Positions 35,901-46,854 of a DNA stretch of 64,000 nt are shown here, in pieces. The stretch's first letter is position 1. Each line of letters starts with the position of its first letter. The notes under the pieces were generated by a model. The model was not told the origin of the DNA and searched no databases. It was given only the letters and a program-made list of their open reading frames with translations. The stretch is taken from the NCBI GenBank assembly GCA_024138015.1, contig JAMXBB010000011.1:29192155-29256154 (forward strand), given 5' to 3'. This DNA comes from Lumnitzera littorea. Taxonomy: Eukaryota; Streptophyta; Magnoliopsida; Myrtales; Combretaceae. The position numbers and the translations under genes are program-made.

Positions 35901-36099
35901 GCTGACTCAACAAATTGAGTTCAACAACCTCTTCAAAGGAAAGGAATAGAGGAAATTGCCAAGAAGACAAAGGTCATAATGACTGATGTCGTAATAGGGC
36001 CCCAAATGGTACTAACACCATAATGGGAGGCTCACACTTCAGTAGCTGATCAAATTCCTCCAGATTATGTCCACTTGAAGCAACTAGCAAGTGTATGAG

Positions 36100-36560
36100 G
36101 TGAAGGTGAAGAGGTCAAAGATTGACACATTTATTTCCTTCACAGATGAGGACCTCTAGTAGATTGAAACGCCACACCAGGATGTCTTGGTGATCAACAC
36201 CCACATTGCCAAGTTTGAAGTCCAGAAGATGATGGTGGACATTGGAAGCTCAGTAGACATCATCTTCAAGTATGCTCATGACAAGATGAAGGAAAACTCT
36301 CATCTTAGATGAACCCTTATCACCATGATTTGATTGGCTACAACATTTAAGCTATGTACCTTAAAAGCAGAATCATCCTTGACATGAAGCTTAGAGATGA
36401 TGACCATGTAGCCATCCACCTAATGGAATTTATAGTAATGGATTGTAAGTCCCCATTCAACGGGATCTTCAAGCGACTGAGCATTAGTACCTTTGGAATG
36501 GTGGCCTTCTTTTTATATCTAAAGGCAAAGTTCATGATCCCCTAGGAGTTGGATATGCTA
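36100..36560 (+). pseudogene. Aspartic protease remnant of Tat element A
   Basis: MMVDIGSSVDIIFKYAHDKM near 36,226-36,285 is the active-site region; the usual DTG is DIG. A later block DCKSPFNGIFKRLSIS (about 36,448-36,490) matches the DCPSAFNAIIGRPTL-like end of the fold. One stop and a frame shift lie between the two. Confidence 0.8.
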
Positions 36561-36799
36561 AGGTAACCAAACTTTATCTCAAAAACTCTACACCAAGGAG
36601 TTGAAAGGTAATAGTGTCTTATCCCTTAAAATTGACTACAATAGAAACAACTAAGAAGTGGCTATACCCACGTGAAGGAACAAAGGAGATTGAGCTTAGT
36701 GAAGATGTCATATAAACCACACGCATCAATAAAGACTTACTAGACGATCTGAAGTAGAGGTTTGGGTTAGACATGAAGATTATAAAGCACAAACTTAAG

Positions 36800-37465
36800 G
36801 TTGATTCAAAAACTGAACAAATTAAATAAAAGAAGAGAAATTTTGCCCCCTAAGAGGTAGGTAGCAATCGAGGAAAAGGTACAAAAGTTGCTAAAAGCTC
36901 TGTTCATTTGGGAAGAGAAGTAATCGACTTGCTTATCCAATGTGGTCCCTATGAAGAAGGCTAATAGGAAGTGGTGAATATGTGTCAATTATACTAACCT
37001 CAACAAAACTTACCTAAAGATTACTTTTCACTCCCAAGGATTTACCAATTTGTCAACTTAACCTTCGGACATGCTCTTTTAAGTTTCATGTACGCTAACA
37101 AGATCATGATGACTCCAAAAGACAAGGTAAGTACATCCTTCCTCACAAACTTTGGTACGTATTGTTATAAGGTAATGCCCTTCGACCTCAAGAATGCTAG
37201 AGCTACGTATTAGAGGATGGTTACCGAACCTTTCATGTTTTAGCTAGGTAGAATATGGAAGTATATGTAGACGACATAATCATCAAGAGCAAGAAGCTTA
37301 AAGATCACCTCTATAGCTTGTAAGGAGCCTTTAACTAGATGAGAGAGAATGGAATGAAGTTGAACCCATAGAAGTATGGCTTTGGGACAACATTTGGTAA
37401 ATTCCTCAACTACATGGTGACATGGTAGGGCATCAAGGCAAACCCTAAGAAATCCATAGCCATCA
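36800..37465 (+). pseudogene. Reverse transcriptase remnant of Tat element A
   Basis: The catalytic box is intact: VYVDDIIIKSKKLKDHLYSL at 37,258-37,320. Upstream VPMKKANRKW*ICVNYTNLN (about 36,945-37,005) is the family's VKKANGKWRVCVDYTDLN. Stops and frameshifts between them leave no usable frame. Confidence 0.85.
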
Positions 37466-38030
37466 CCAACATGAAGCCCCCGACTAATGTTAAAGAAGTG
37501 AAAAAGTTGACGAGACAGGTAGTCGTACTCAGTCGCTTCATGTTTCAAAGCATTGATAAGCGTGCTAAATTTTTTAAGATCCTAAAGAACCCATACAGGT
37601 TTGAGTGGATGCCAACGTGCAAGGAAGCATTTAAGCAGCTAAAGAAATTCTTTGCCTCTCCACCAGTCATCTCAAAGCTAGTACCTGGTGAAGACTTATT
37701 TCTTTACCTATTCGTGAGTGATTGAGCACTTTCCTCGGTTTTAGTCTAAGCAGAAGGGATGGAACATAAGCCAGTTTATTATGTCAACCATATATACTGA
37801 GGGTAGAACTCCAACATTCATAGATAGAAAATTTTGTTTTGGTGTTAATGATCTCGATTAGGTAGCTTTAGCTAAACTTTGAGACTTATCAAATTACCGT
37901 CTTGACCGACTAGCCACTATACACCATACTTTAGATGCTAGATACATTAGGGAAGATGATGAAGTATGCACTTGAACTTAGTACGTATGGAATCTAGTAT
38001 AAACCTTAAGAAGCCTATAAAACCCAATAC
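37466..38030 (+). pseudogene. RNase H (first) remnant of Tat element A
   Basis: MKPPTNVKEVKKLTRQVVVL and the following SRF, FFKILK, CKEAFKQLKKFFASPPVIS and PGEDLFLYLFVSD (37,471-37,725) are the standard Tat connection/RNase H segment. The next part (MEHKPVYYVN near 37,760-37,790) is split by TGA/TAA. Confidence 0.88.
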
Positions 38031-38079
38031 CTAGCAAACTTTGTGGTTAAGTATGCTAGAGAAGAACCATTAAGGAAGA

Positions 38080-38525
38080 AAGTCAGAAGTTTACCTGGAC
38101 ACTTTATGTTGATGGGTCATCTACCCATGAAGGGTATGGGTAAGGTTAACACTTAAATGCCTTAATGACGTAGCAATATGCTATGCCTTAAAATTTGGTT
38201 TTGATGTTAGCAACAATGAGGCAAAGTACAAAGCCTTGATTGCGAGGCTAAAGTTGGCAAAGGAAACTAAAGCCAAGAGATTGGATATTTTTTTTTAGAT
38301 TTAATGCTTGTGGTGCAACAAGTAAAAGGAGAGTATGAGAAAAGGGGGAAGGGATGATCAGATACCTGGAGCTAATTAAGTCCCTAACCATAAAGTTCAC
38401 CTTATATACCCTAACAAGGATCCCTTAGGCTTCAATGGCATGGTGATGCAGCCACTGCCTTACACCTACATATCGTCTTCAATTCCTTAAGAACCGCTCT
38501 TCACAAACCTCCACTTGGCATTGCG
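38080..38525 (+). pseudogene. Archaeal-type RNase H (second) remnant of Tat element A
   Basis: TLYVDGSSTHEGYG (about 38,098-38,140) carries the first catalytic Asp region. Then NEAKYKALIARLKLAKE appears near 38,216-38,265 and VVQQVKGEYEKRG near 38,310-38,350. The trailing RLQFLKNRS and GIAFKG-like words mark the link that in full elements leads into integrase. Many frame breaks. A second RNase H of this kind defines the Tat group. Confidence 0.8.
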
Positions 38526-38529
38526 TTTA

Positions 38530-39660
38530 AGGGGAGACCTTTTTAAAGATCTCTTTATTTTCCCCATGGCCTTCTTCTTAGCCTTCTTTAAGGAGCTCGC
38601 TCCTTCTATAGGCTATTGTTTTGCCATTTGCTTGGCCATAAAGTCTAAGGTGTCATAAGTTAGGACATCAACACCTAAAAAAAAAAAAAAAGGCATGCTT
38701 ATAAAATGATTAAGTATATTGTTATGAATAACTCATGGTATGACCGTGTTAAGCATAGGCATAAGCTTAGAGTGGCTCCTCTCTACAATGATGGGCATTA
38801 TCGTAAGTTCATGCCCAGTGTAGCACAACTTTAAGAAGAAAAATACCTTGTGATCTTGTATTACTACCAACTTCTTCTTCATCATTAGAGAAGATTGACT
38901 CACCTCGATAAAGTCGCTTTACCAAGGTCGTAACGTTCTAGGGAACCTCACTTTAGTAGTGAATGGTAGAGAATGAAGCTCACCACTCTATTATCCTAGT
39001 CCCTTAAGAACCTTATGTTACTGGTCTAAACAAGAACCATTTGGTCTAGAAGCTCAGCTTTTTAGTCACCAAGATAAGCATTTACTTCTTCTTTTAGTCA
39101 TGCATAGAAGACTCCAAACCCTCAAAGATCTTCCTACTTGAGTGAGTCAATAAGTAGTATCATCCATGTAATTGTCTCCCTAAAGAAAGGAAATACTGAT
39201 GGAGGGTTATTGTAGCCCTCACTTCAAGCCAAGTGTATATGGCCTTAAAGACCATTAGTAGCTAAATGTTGTTGGGAACCAATTGTACAGGGTAAACATA
39301 GTTGTACTCGAAAAACCTAATTTGGAAGTCAACGAAGGGAAATTGAAGTACCCCATACTTGAAGTGGTCCTAGTGAAGTAAAAAACCATTGGTATGTATT
39401 AATGCAAACTTGTCCTCCTCATTGAGTATGTATGCATGTAGGCTTGGTAGTAAGCTACTAAAATATATTGTAAGTAGGTGACTGACCTTGACTTTCAAGA
39501 TCTCACTAGCTTGATTGTTGGGCATGAGTTTCAAGTTAGTAACCTTATTATATTTGGTCTCAACTAACTCCTCTTTGTCATCATCATCACCATCTGAATA
39601 CTTGAAATAAGGGCATGCGTTTACCCTCATTTGTATAAGTTCATATCGAGTCATCCTCCT
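38530..39660 (-). pseudogene. Antisense reading frame of Tat element A with 'gypsy-type transposon' domain
   Basis: On the minus strand a frame opens at 39,654 (MTRYELIQMRVNACPYFKYS), has an acidic DDDDKEELVE stretch, and runs in one frame through a single TAG into VLQFPFVDFQIRFFEYNYVY and PVQLVPNNI (39,354-39,268). It goes on to FKAIYTWLEVRATITLHQYF, SRKIFEGLESSMHD and a TKKLSF region. The PVQLxPN block and its spacing match the plant domain often labelled putative gypsy-type transposon (Transposase_28). Several later stops make it dead. It lies between pol and the 3' LTR, opposite to pol. Antisense extra ORFs are known in some plant Tat elements; its function is unknown. Confidence 0.72.
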
Positions 39661-40538
39661 TGAACCATTGTTGCTTTTAGCTATGTGGAAGGTTGTTGCG
39701 CTACTATTAGAGGGGTACCCACCCTTTTAGTGAGCATCTCTTTGAGTTTAAGTGGTGAAGAATGGCCATAGGACCTCAAATCCTCACTTAGGTTAGCCAT
39801 CTCTAGAATCTTGAGGAAGTGATTTGAATCCCTTGAGCTAAATCAAGAAGTTGGTGATTGAGTGAGGAAATGAGTTTGCAAGGTAGTAGAATTTTAGTTA
39901 GATTTGTGCAAAAGGTATATAAGCCATAGCACAAAACCCCTTATAAGCAAGCCTATGGATTTATGCCTTTGGTAATTACGAGAAGTTCGAGGGAAACGAC
40001 GTGTCGAGCCCTTAGATCTCACCATGTATCCTACGTTTAGATCAAACGATTAGAACTCCTTAGGCATGAAAAGACAGGGATAAAGTTTGGCCAATCACGA
40101 TTCACCACCTATCCCACACATTAAATGCGTGAAAATAATTGCTAGAGAATTGAAATTCAAAAGGATCATCTTAGGGAAGCTAAATGAGCCTTAGATCGAA
40201 TGCAGCATCGGATCTTAGGACTTCTACCATATGCAAGGCCAAAAAGCTTGGATAGAATCTTCGGTTCAAATGCGTACCTCATCCTTAGAGTGAACCTCTG
40301 TTTAGCTAACATGAAAATTTAGAGCATGAAATAGACACCATGAGTCCACTTAATGGGGCACTCGAGTTGGTGTACCAACCCTTAAGAAAGCACCATAGCA
40401 GCTTCATGAAACCTACTCTATGGTAAACATCTGATATTCATCTAATGATTGAAGCATAGTGATAGTTAGCTCGAAAAGCTCCTTGATAACTTGTTCTTAT
40501 GTTTAATCTCCTTCTTGATACCTTAACAACAAGATTTT
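39661..40538. other. Non-coding 3' region of Tat element A
   Basis: Between the antisense frame start and the polypurine tract. I see no conserved frame on either strand. On the minus strand this is where a promoter for the antisense frame would lie. Confidence 0.5.
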
Positions 40539-40575
40539 TAAGAGAGAGAGAGAGGGGGGGGGGGGGGTGGTACAG
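40539..40575 (+). other. Polypurine / (AG)n-G14 tract before the 3' LTR of Tat element A
   Basis: (AG)7 at 40,541-40,554 runs into 14 consecutive G. It sits where the polypurine primer is expected, within eight bases of the LTR start, so it probably grew by slippage from the original tract. Confidence 0.65.
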
Positions 40576-41223
40576 TGTAGGCAAGTGTTGATGAGCAATT
40601 CTAGACTATGGGCTTCTAAGGCCCATTTTAACCTAAGAGGATAATGGGGTTGACCTACTTCGATCCTTAACTAGCTTATGTTAGTCTAAATCTTAGCCTT
40701 GGGCAGTAGCTAAACTATGTGACTAAGCTATAACCCTTGCCTGACCTATTTAAGGTTGGATTAGTACCTTAGTCTCTATCTAGCGGTCTTAACTTATGGC
40801 ATATATGTCATGAGGATCATAGACCTTAGTAGTCTATCTAGAGAGCCTAAAGTTTAAACATTGTAGAATACCATAGAATTCTTACTTTATGGGAATAATC
40901 GAGATACCATGTCTCCTCCGGGAATCTCAAACCATATCTATTTAAAAGATATACTTATTTGATTGGGTAAGATATACTTCTAGCCAGATTCCCTCCTTGC
41001 CACTTATAAATAGTAGTCAAGTCCTTTAAGTAAGACACTTTACACATAAATGCACAAGTTCCCTTGCTTTCTTATTCTCAATTCCATGCATATTGACTTA
41101 AATACTGAAGTAGTTACGCCAAACAACCTCTCAATACCTAGCAACCGTCTTCTCTTATAAATTCAAGCTTTCCTTTAAGGCCCAAAGCAAGCAATCTCTA
41201 CTTGTGAAATTCAGGTGATAACA
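40576..41223 (+). repeat. 3' LTR of Tat element A
   Basis: About 648 bp, starts TGTAGGCAAGTG, ends GGTGATAACA, aligned with 33,589-34,240. The TATA-like CTTATAAATAGTAG is conserved near 41,002-41,015. Confidence 0.85.
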
Positions 41224-41575
41224 TGCAGTATGGTTAGGTCCTCAATCTGGAATTGTTGGGTTGGTTTTCAGTTCATAACTGAATCATGCCTAAGTCTAAG
41301 ATTTATGATGCATTTTTTCTAAGAACTAATCTTTTGTTTTTGAAAATAATTAATGTATGTTTTAGTAGTATTAGTATATTTCTACAGTAATACTATGTGG
41401 TTATGGTAGTTGAAAACTTTTAGAAGGAATTGGTATTCATTAAGAAGTATCATTTACTTTGTGTATCTATTACTTTCATAATTCTCTCTATGGAAATAGC
41501 TATTACTCATAGTCTTATGAATAGAATTTCTAGCCATTTTCCAAAACATATCTATACGATGAAATTGATGGGAAC
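41224..41575. other. AT-rich spacer between two LTR elements
   Basis: No recognisable gene; the small frame at 41,430-41,633 runs into the next LTR and has no known motif. Its last five bases, GAAAT, are the duplication of the next element. Confidence 0.6.
41571..41575. repeat. Target-site duplication GAAAT (left copy) of the outer element
   Basis: GAAAT abuts the LTR start at 41,576 and recurs at 60,052-60,056, directly after the second LTR, 18.5 kb away. Confidence 0.93.
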
Positions 41576-42438
41576 CAAAACCCACACTAATGCCAAAGAA
41601 AAGAAACCATCAATAGGAAGAAGACGCTTTTGACCATACTTTTGACTTTGATGCTTATGATTCTAGCTTCTAAAGTATGTGCTGCCAATTCTAATTAATG
41701 AAGCTCTTGATTGGATTTTGCTTATCAATGGAATTTGCTTTAGCTTAGCTTTTGCTTATAGAATATATGTCTCGTTTTTCCCAAAATTATTATTTTTAGT
41801 CACAAGTCATTAGTTGTCTTTTATATCTTAGAAATTTGGGGTTTAAATGGTAGTCAAGTATTTACTTAAAAGAATTTTGGAAGTTAAGATTAAATAATAT
41901 CTCTTATTTCATAAGAATATTTTTTAGAAGATATTTGGTCAGTATTTAGTCACTAGATATTTTAGATGTTTTATTTTTCTACACAATTCCCCTTTTTCAT
42001 GTATTGGCATTCTAGGATTTTATTAGCCTATAAATAGACATGTTGTAAGATTTAATTCATATCAATTAATCAATGAAATTTAAACCCTTGTCTTATGAAT
42101 ATATTTCATGGGATGGATTTCTTATGGGATTATTCTTTGTACCCATCAATCTCTCAATAAATGTGGTGTACATTGTTATTGAAGATTTTGCCTATTATTG
42201 AGTGCTCCTTAATGACCCAATTGAATTATATGAACTCTTGAGTAATATTGGTTCCTCCATTTCAAACAAACCCCAATTCATTTATCAAACTAAATTCTTA
42301 GTTTATTAATTGTCCATATCCTTTTATTTTTTTTTTCCATAGATATAAAACCATAAAAATACCATAAAAGATTATCTTTTATCATTGTTGCACATAATGA
42401 TCATACATTTGATTCTATTGGGGATTTTAGGCAAATCA
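41576..42438 (+). repeat. 5' LTR of the outer element
   Basis: 863 bp. TATA-like CCTATAAATAGACATG near 42,028-42,043 (the other LTR has CTATGGATAGACATG). Shares its first bases with the LTRs of elements 1, 2 and 5. Confidence 0.92.
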
Positions 42439-42443
42439 TTGTT

Positions 42444-42460
42444 TGGTACCAAAGTTGTGG
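42444..42460 (+). promoter_or_regulatory. Decayed primer binding site of the outer element
   Basis: TGGTACCAAAGTTGTGG starts six bases after the LTR and resembles TGGTATCAGAGC with two or three changes. Confidence 0.45.
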
Positions 42461-42903
42461 TTGGCGTGCTTTGTTGGTAAGAGACAATTCTCATCACTTT
42501 ATTGAATTATTAGATTGACCAAAAAAATAATAATAATAATAAATAAAGAAAAAGGGGTTTTGTAATTATTAGTGGTGCTGTATTCATAATATTGGCAAGT
42601 TGTTAAGGTTTTAAGTGCTAATGTCTTGTTGAATAAATTTCAAAATTTGTTGTTGAGAGACTGCATTGTGAAGTTATTGATCATTCATGCCTATAGATTA
42701 CGAAACAAGTAAAATTTGACTTTTGGTGTTGCAAATATTGATGATTGCCATGTATGCTTAGGAAACCCATAGAAGTCCTTCAATAATACATTGTATAAAC
42801 CCTTGAATAATGCATATACCTTGAGGGAAAAGTGAATAATGATATTTCCTATAGCACTAGAATCAATGGAAAAGGGTTTTAGAGATTATTAGGCATTCAG
42901 TAC
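42461..42903 (+). other. Left internal part of the outer element
   Basis: AT-rich, (AAT)n at 42,527-42,545, no recognised protein. Ends at AGTAC, one copy of the nested Tat element's duplication. Confidence 0.5.
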
Positions 42904-45126
42904 TGTCGAGTTTGATTTTCGGGATTTTTTTTTATCAAATTTAACTTTCCATTTTTTGATTAATATAAAACTCTAACCATTTTAATGTTAATATTTGATT
43001 AGAGAAATTGAAAAATTTTAGTTTTTTTATTAAAAAAATTTTGGAGTCACCACCCAATCAAAGTTAAAAAAGATAAAAAATAAAAAATCATAATCAGTTG
43101 AGTGGATTAACCACGATTTAGCTACTAGTCTTTAGTTTTAATATGAATGAAAAACCAAAAGGTTTTGAATTCGGGAGCTAACTTATTAAATATTAATGAA
43201 TACTACTATCTATTTATTGAAATTAAGTTTATACTTCAAATTATAATATTTTTTAAGAAAAAATAAAGATAAAAGAAAAAAACCAAAAGAAAAAAAAGAA
43301 CCTAAATTTCTACATATTTTATTGTCGCTTTGAAAGTACTTATATACCCACTAGTCGAGATCAGACGATCGTAGTTCTTTTTGAAAAATTTAGCGTGTTG
43401 ATTTATTTAAATTTTTTAAAACTGACTGAGTTTACATTTTAATTTATTTTAAAAAAATTTGAAGGGGTCCTAACTCTTAAGTGATTTTATCTTAAAAAAA
43501 AAAACCTCTCTAAAAGTCCTAAATTTTTTAAAAGGATTTTTATTATTAATTTTTATTTAAAGATTTTCTATGTGAAGAAATCCTAAAAAACTTAATACTA
43601 AAACAACTAAACTAATATATATAAATATACATATGAGATGTTATAAACTTAACTGGCTAACTAATCAAAATAATAACAAAGAAAAAAACAAATAAATATA
43701 ATAAAAGAAAAAGAAAAAAAGAAAGAGAACCGGACCTTACTTGTTGTTCGCTATGCGACAGTGGAGTATTGCTATCTCTTTTTTATTACAATCGTATGGA
43801 ATTAACGGAGTGTAGGGTGTGCAAGTTCTGGATTGTTGTTGCTATACTCTAAGCGTGTGTAGCTTGTGGTAGAGTGAGGATTACAAGTGGATTGGTCGGT
43901 GTTGTGCATTGTCATCATTCGTTCGCTGGCCGACGGAGTGTGTTGATCGTGTAGTCGACGAGCAGCAGTAAGCATGTAAGTTCTTGCAGTTCAGTTGTGG
44001 AGTGTCCAGTGAGTTAACAGTAGTCTGCGTTGGGAATTGTTGTGTATTGTGCCACTGTCTGTGTTCATGTAATGAGGGCTGGTTGTGGACGTGAAGCTGA
44101 ACATGCAATGTAGTGACCAATCGGTGTAAGTGAACGTAGAGTTCATGGACGGTAGCTTAGCATTGTGCATACTGTTCTAGTGTCGAGGGTTGTGAAGGAG
44201 ATGGCTGATCTTTTGTGTATAGTTCCATCTATAGTGACTGTGCATGGACAACAGTGTTGTCGACATTGGTGTTGTACGGATTAGATGCTACTGTTGGCTA
44301 TCGCATAACTAGTGCTGGATGCGTAGATGTTGCTGTTGGAGTTTGCTGGAATTGTGTGGCTGATCGAAGTTACGGTGCGGATCGCATACTGCTATTTGGA
44401 ATAGCATCAGAGTAGTCAAGAATTGGCCAAGTACATGGATGTGGTTGGTGCTAACTGTCCTATGGCAGTGGGAACTTCAACATTGTATGCGGGATCAATT
44501 CTTCGGGTGGGGTGTTTTTTAGATAGGAGTATACTACTGTTTTTTCTTTTTTGAATGCACCCGTATGTTGTGCCACTTTCATCCATATTTATAACCTTCG
44601 AAACAAATCTTTTGTATTAAATCGAATCTCTTAAATATAAATCTCACAAATCTTTATCATATTTGATTCAAAAGATTTGTTGAGATTTAAAATTAAATTT
44701 TAAAAGAAAAAGAAATCACAATGGAATAAAAGATAAAAGACATATATGTGTTTAATGAGATTCAAACTTATGGATTCAAACTAAATCTAATCCAATATTT
44801 CAATGCTTATTTGTTAGGTTGTGAGCTTGTGCCTTGATTTTTAGTACAATTGGCTTGTACTTAAAACACGCAACTCTCTTAAATAATTATTTGTATTAAG
44901 CTAAAACTTAAAACTATTGACCCTAAAATAATTTACTTTCTAAAAAATCTAAAAACCTTTATAATTCTAATTTTTCTTTTCTCATTTTTTATTTTTTTGT
45001 ATTTTCATCGTTTGTTAATTCTTATTATTTTCATTTTTTTTATATTTTTCTTATTTTTGAGTTAGGACCTTTTTTTTTAAGAAACTAAAAATTAGGACTA
45101 CGAGAAACAAAAATTAGGTATCTATA
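42904..45126 (-). repeat. 3' LTR of Tat element B
   Basis: 2,223 bp. Bounded by TGTCGAG (plus strand, outer end) and GGTATCTATA next to the tract at 45,127. A minus-strand TATA-like GGTTATAAATATGGATG lies near 44,599-44,583. It is about 490 bp longer than its partner because the partner has internal deletions. Confidence 0.9.
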
Positions 45127-45143
45127 GTTGCCCCTCTTTGTGG
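45127..45143 (-). other. Polypurine tract of Tat element B
   Basis: On the minus strand CCACAAAGAGGGGCAAC directly precedes the LTR, the expected plus-strand primer position. Confidence 0.75.
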
Positions 45144-45310
45144 TGAAGTTTGAATAAAACTTTACCGTAAAGATAAAAGAGACATCGTTTTTGCCTCGGG
45201 ACGACTCCCTCCTAAGGAACGCTAAGACATTTAATGACAATAAGTTTAAAATAAAGAATAGTGAAGGTAACGCCCTTATGGGCTGGCAAGAATCCCTAAA
45301 GGGAATAATG

Positions 45311-45848
45311 AGAACTTGGTCGTACCTCCTATGGGCTGACTAACCAAGGTAAGCAAAGCGCTCTCTGAGTTGGCTAAGGCCCTAAACTGGTTGAAATGAG
45401 TAAGCGCTCCTAGAGCTGGCTAAAACCTTAAAGAATAAGAAAAACTTGGTCGTGCCCCAATGAGCTGACTAACTAAAGTGGTCAAAGCGCTCATTGAGCT
45501 GATTAAGATCTAAAGATGAGGAAACTTAGTCGTGCCTTATTGAGCTGCTAACCAAGTTAGTTAAAGCGCCCTTTAAGCTAGCTAAGACCCAAAGATGAAG
45601 AAACTTGGTCATATCCTCTATGAGCAAATTAATTAAGGTGGTTAAAGCACCCTTTGAGCTGGCTAAAACCTAAAAATGAGGAAACTTGGTCATGCCCTAA
45701 TGAGCTAACTAATGAAGGCGGTCAAAGTGCTCTTTGAGCTGACTAAAACCTAAAAATGAGGAAACTTAGTCATACCTTAATGAGCTAACTAACCAAGGCG
45801 GTCAAAGCGCCCTTTGAGTTTAAGCTAATTAAGACCTAAAGATAAGAA
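45311..45848 (-). repeat. Tandem array 1 (~80-bp unit) in the 3' region of Tat element B
   Basis: Units begin with a GAAACTTGGT-like word at 45,311, 45,441, 45,521, 45,600, 45,681 and 45,761. Spacings are about 130 (one unit with extra sequence), 80, 79, 81 and 80. Each carries CAAAGCGCTCTTTGAGCTG-like and ACTAACCAAGG-like words. Six diverged copies between integrase and the LTR. Confidence 0.92.
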
Positions 45849-45854
45849 AAATTT

Positions 45855-46012
45855 GAATTGGGATAGTACTTCCTAAGCTTGCTAAATCCCTTGAAGAAAT
45901 TATGAATTGGGCAACATTCTTTGAGTCGGGTGACTGGGAGCCTAAGAAACTCTAGATTGGGACCACGCTCCATGAGCTGGCTAGCTCCCTAAGAGATTAT
46001 GAATTGGGACTA
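45855..46012 (-). repeat. Tandem array 2 (~49-bp unit) in the 3' region of Tat element B
   Basis: GAATTGGG-type words recur at 45,855, 45,904, 45,954 and 46,001, with GAGCTGGCTAGCTCCCT-like middles. Three full diverged units directly beside array 1 but of a different sequence and period. Confidence 0.8.
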
Positions 46013-46195
46013 TAAGAGTTTTTAAGAATTAAATGTTTTTAGAAATCAAACTATCATCCTTAAAGGGAGACCAAATGCAAATGCGATGTTTTACAAAGCT
46101 TAGAACCACTTACTTGGCTCTAGCGATAGTTCCCAAACAGTCAAATGTTTTCTTGAGCAATCCAATTAGAACCAATGGTTTTGATCCTTTCCTCA

Positions 46196-46325
46196 ACCTC
46201 TTCTTCTTCTATCTTCTTCTATCTCTTTTTCTTCTAATTTTTTCTTTTTTCTTTTTCTCTTTTTTTTTTCTTTTTTCTTTTCCTTTCCTTCTCTCTTTTG
46301 TTCTTTTTTTTCCTTTTTTTCTTTA
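46196..46325. repeat. Pyrimidine-rich low-complexity tract (purine-rich on the element's coding strand)
   Basis: About 130 bp almost purely of C and T (TTCTTTTTTTC types), inside the 3' region of Tat element B. The 97-residue frame here is a composition artefact. Confidence 0.85.
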
Positions 46326-46854
46326 GAAAGAAATTTAAGCCTAAAATGAATGCACGTATGCTATACTTAAAGATGCATTTAGGAAGGTGTCTTTAACAAA
46401 TGAAGCATCTTCATCTCTTGAGCAAAGATGTCATGTCTTAAATTTCCAATCCAACTTAATCGATTTTCTGTGCAAACCTCTATTCTTAAGCGAGTTTCTA
46501 CTTATGTGCCACCCATTACTCTTTCTAAACATGGCTCTATCTTGAAAAATAGAAAACAAATCTCCCTTTTTCAGGGGGTGAACCATAATAAAGTATTAAA
46601 AGAATTTTTATCCATAGACATCGTTCTAAGTTAAGTGTTTATTTTTTCTTATGTTTCTTGTGTATAAGGTTTATTTAGATAGAGCAAGAAGTAAGACTTT
46701 TAGCGGAATGAGAAAGGATCTAGAGAGATTACCTAATGTCGACAACCATTAGGAATACCAACTTTGCATGTAAAAAATGAAAATGAGACCACAGTAATAT
46801 TAAGATTGTTTGCATTTCATAATCTGAGCGAAAAAAAAAATTATATTGATCTTT

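Larger units (their letters stand above)
33589..41223 (+). mobile_element. Tat-lineage Ty3/gypsy element A with an antisense reading frame, integrase not found
   Basis: LTRs at 33,589-34,240 and 40,576-41,223, a decayed PBS just after the first, and a purine/G tract just before the second. Inside are gag, protease, RT, RNase H and a second, archaeal-type RNase H in that order, the hallmark of the Tat lineage. From about 38,530 the plus strand has no pol coding; instead an antisense frame occupies 39,660-38,530. The flanks CATGG (left) and CATGC (right, if the LTR is taken three bases shorter) hint at a decayed duplication but this is unsure. Confidence 0.88.

Noticed and set aside
33584..41225. 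CATGG/CATGC as a target duplication for Tat element A
   Set aside because: Needs a shorter LTR end that lacks CA and has a mismatch; kept only as a hint.
43881..44415. Frames inside the 3' LTR of Tat element B
   Set aside because: The same stretch is deleted or broken in the partner LTR and no motif is seen.
46033..46326. 97-residue plus-strand frame ending in a run of F and L
   Set aside because: Produced by the pyrimidine tract in the 3' region of Tat element B; opposite to the element's genes.
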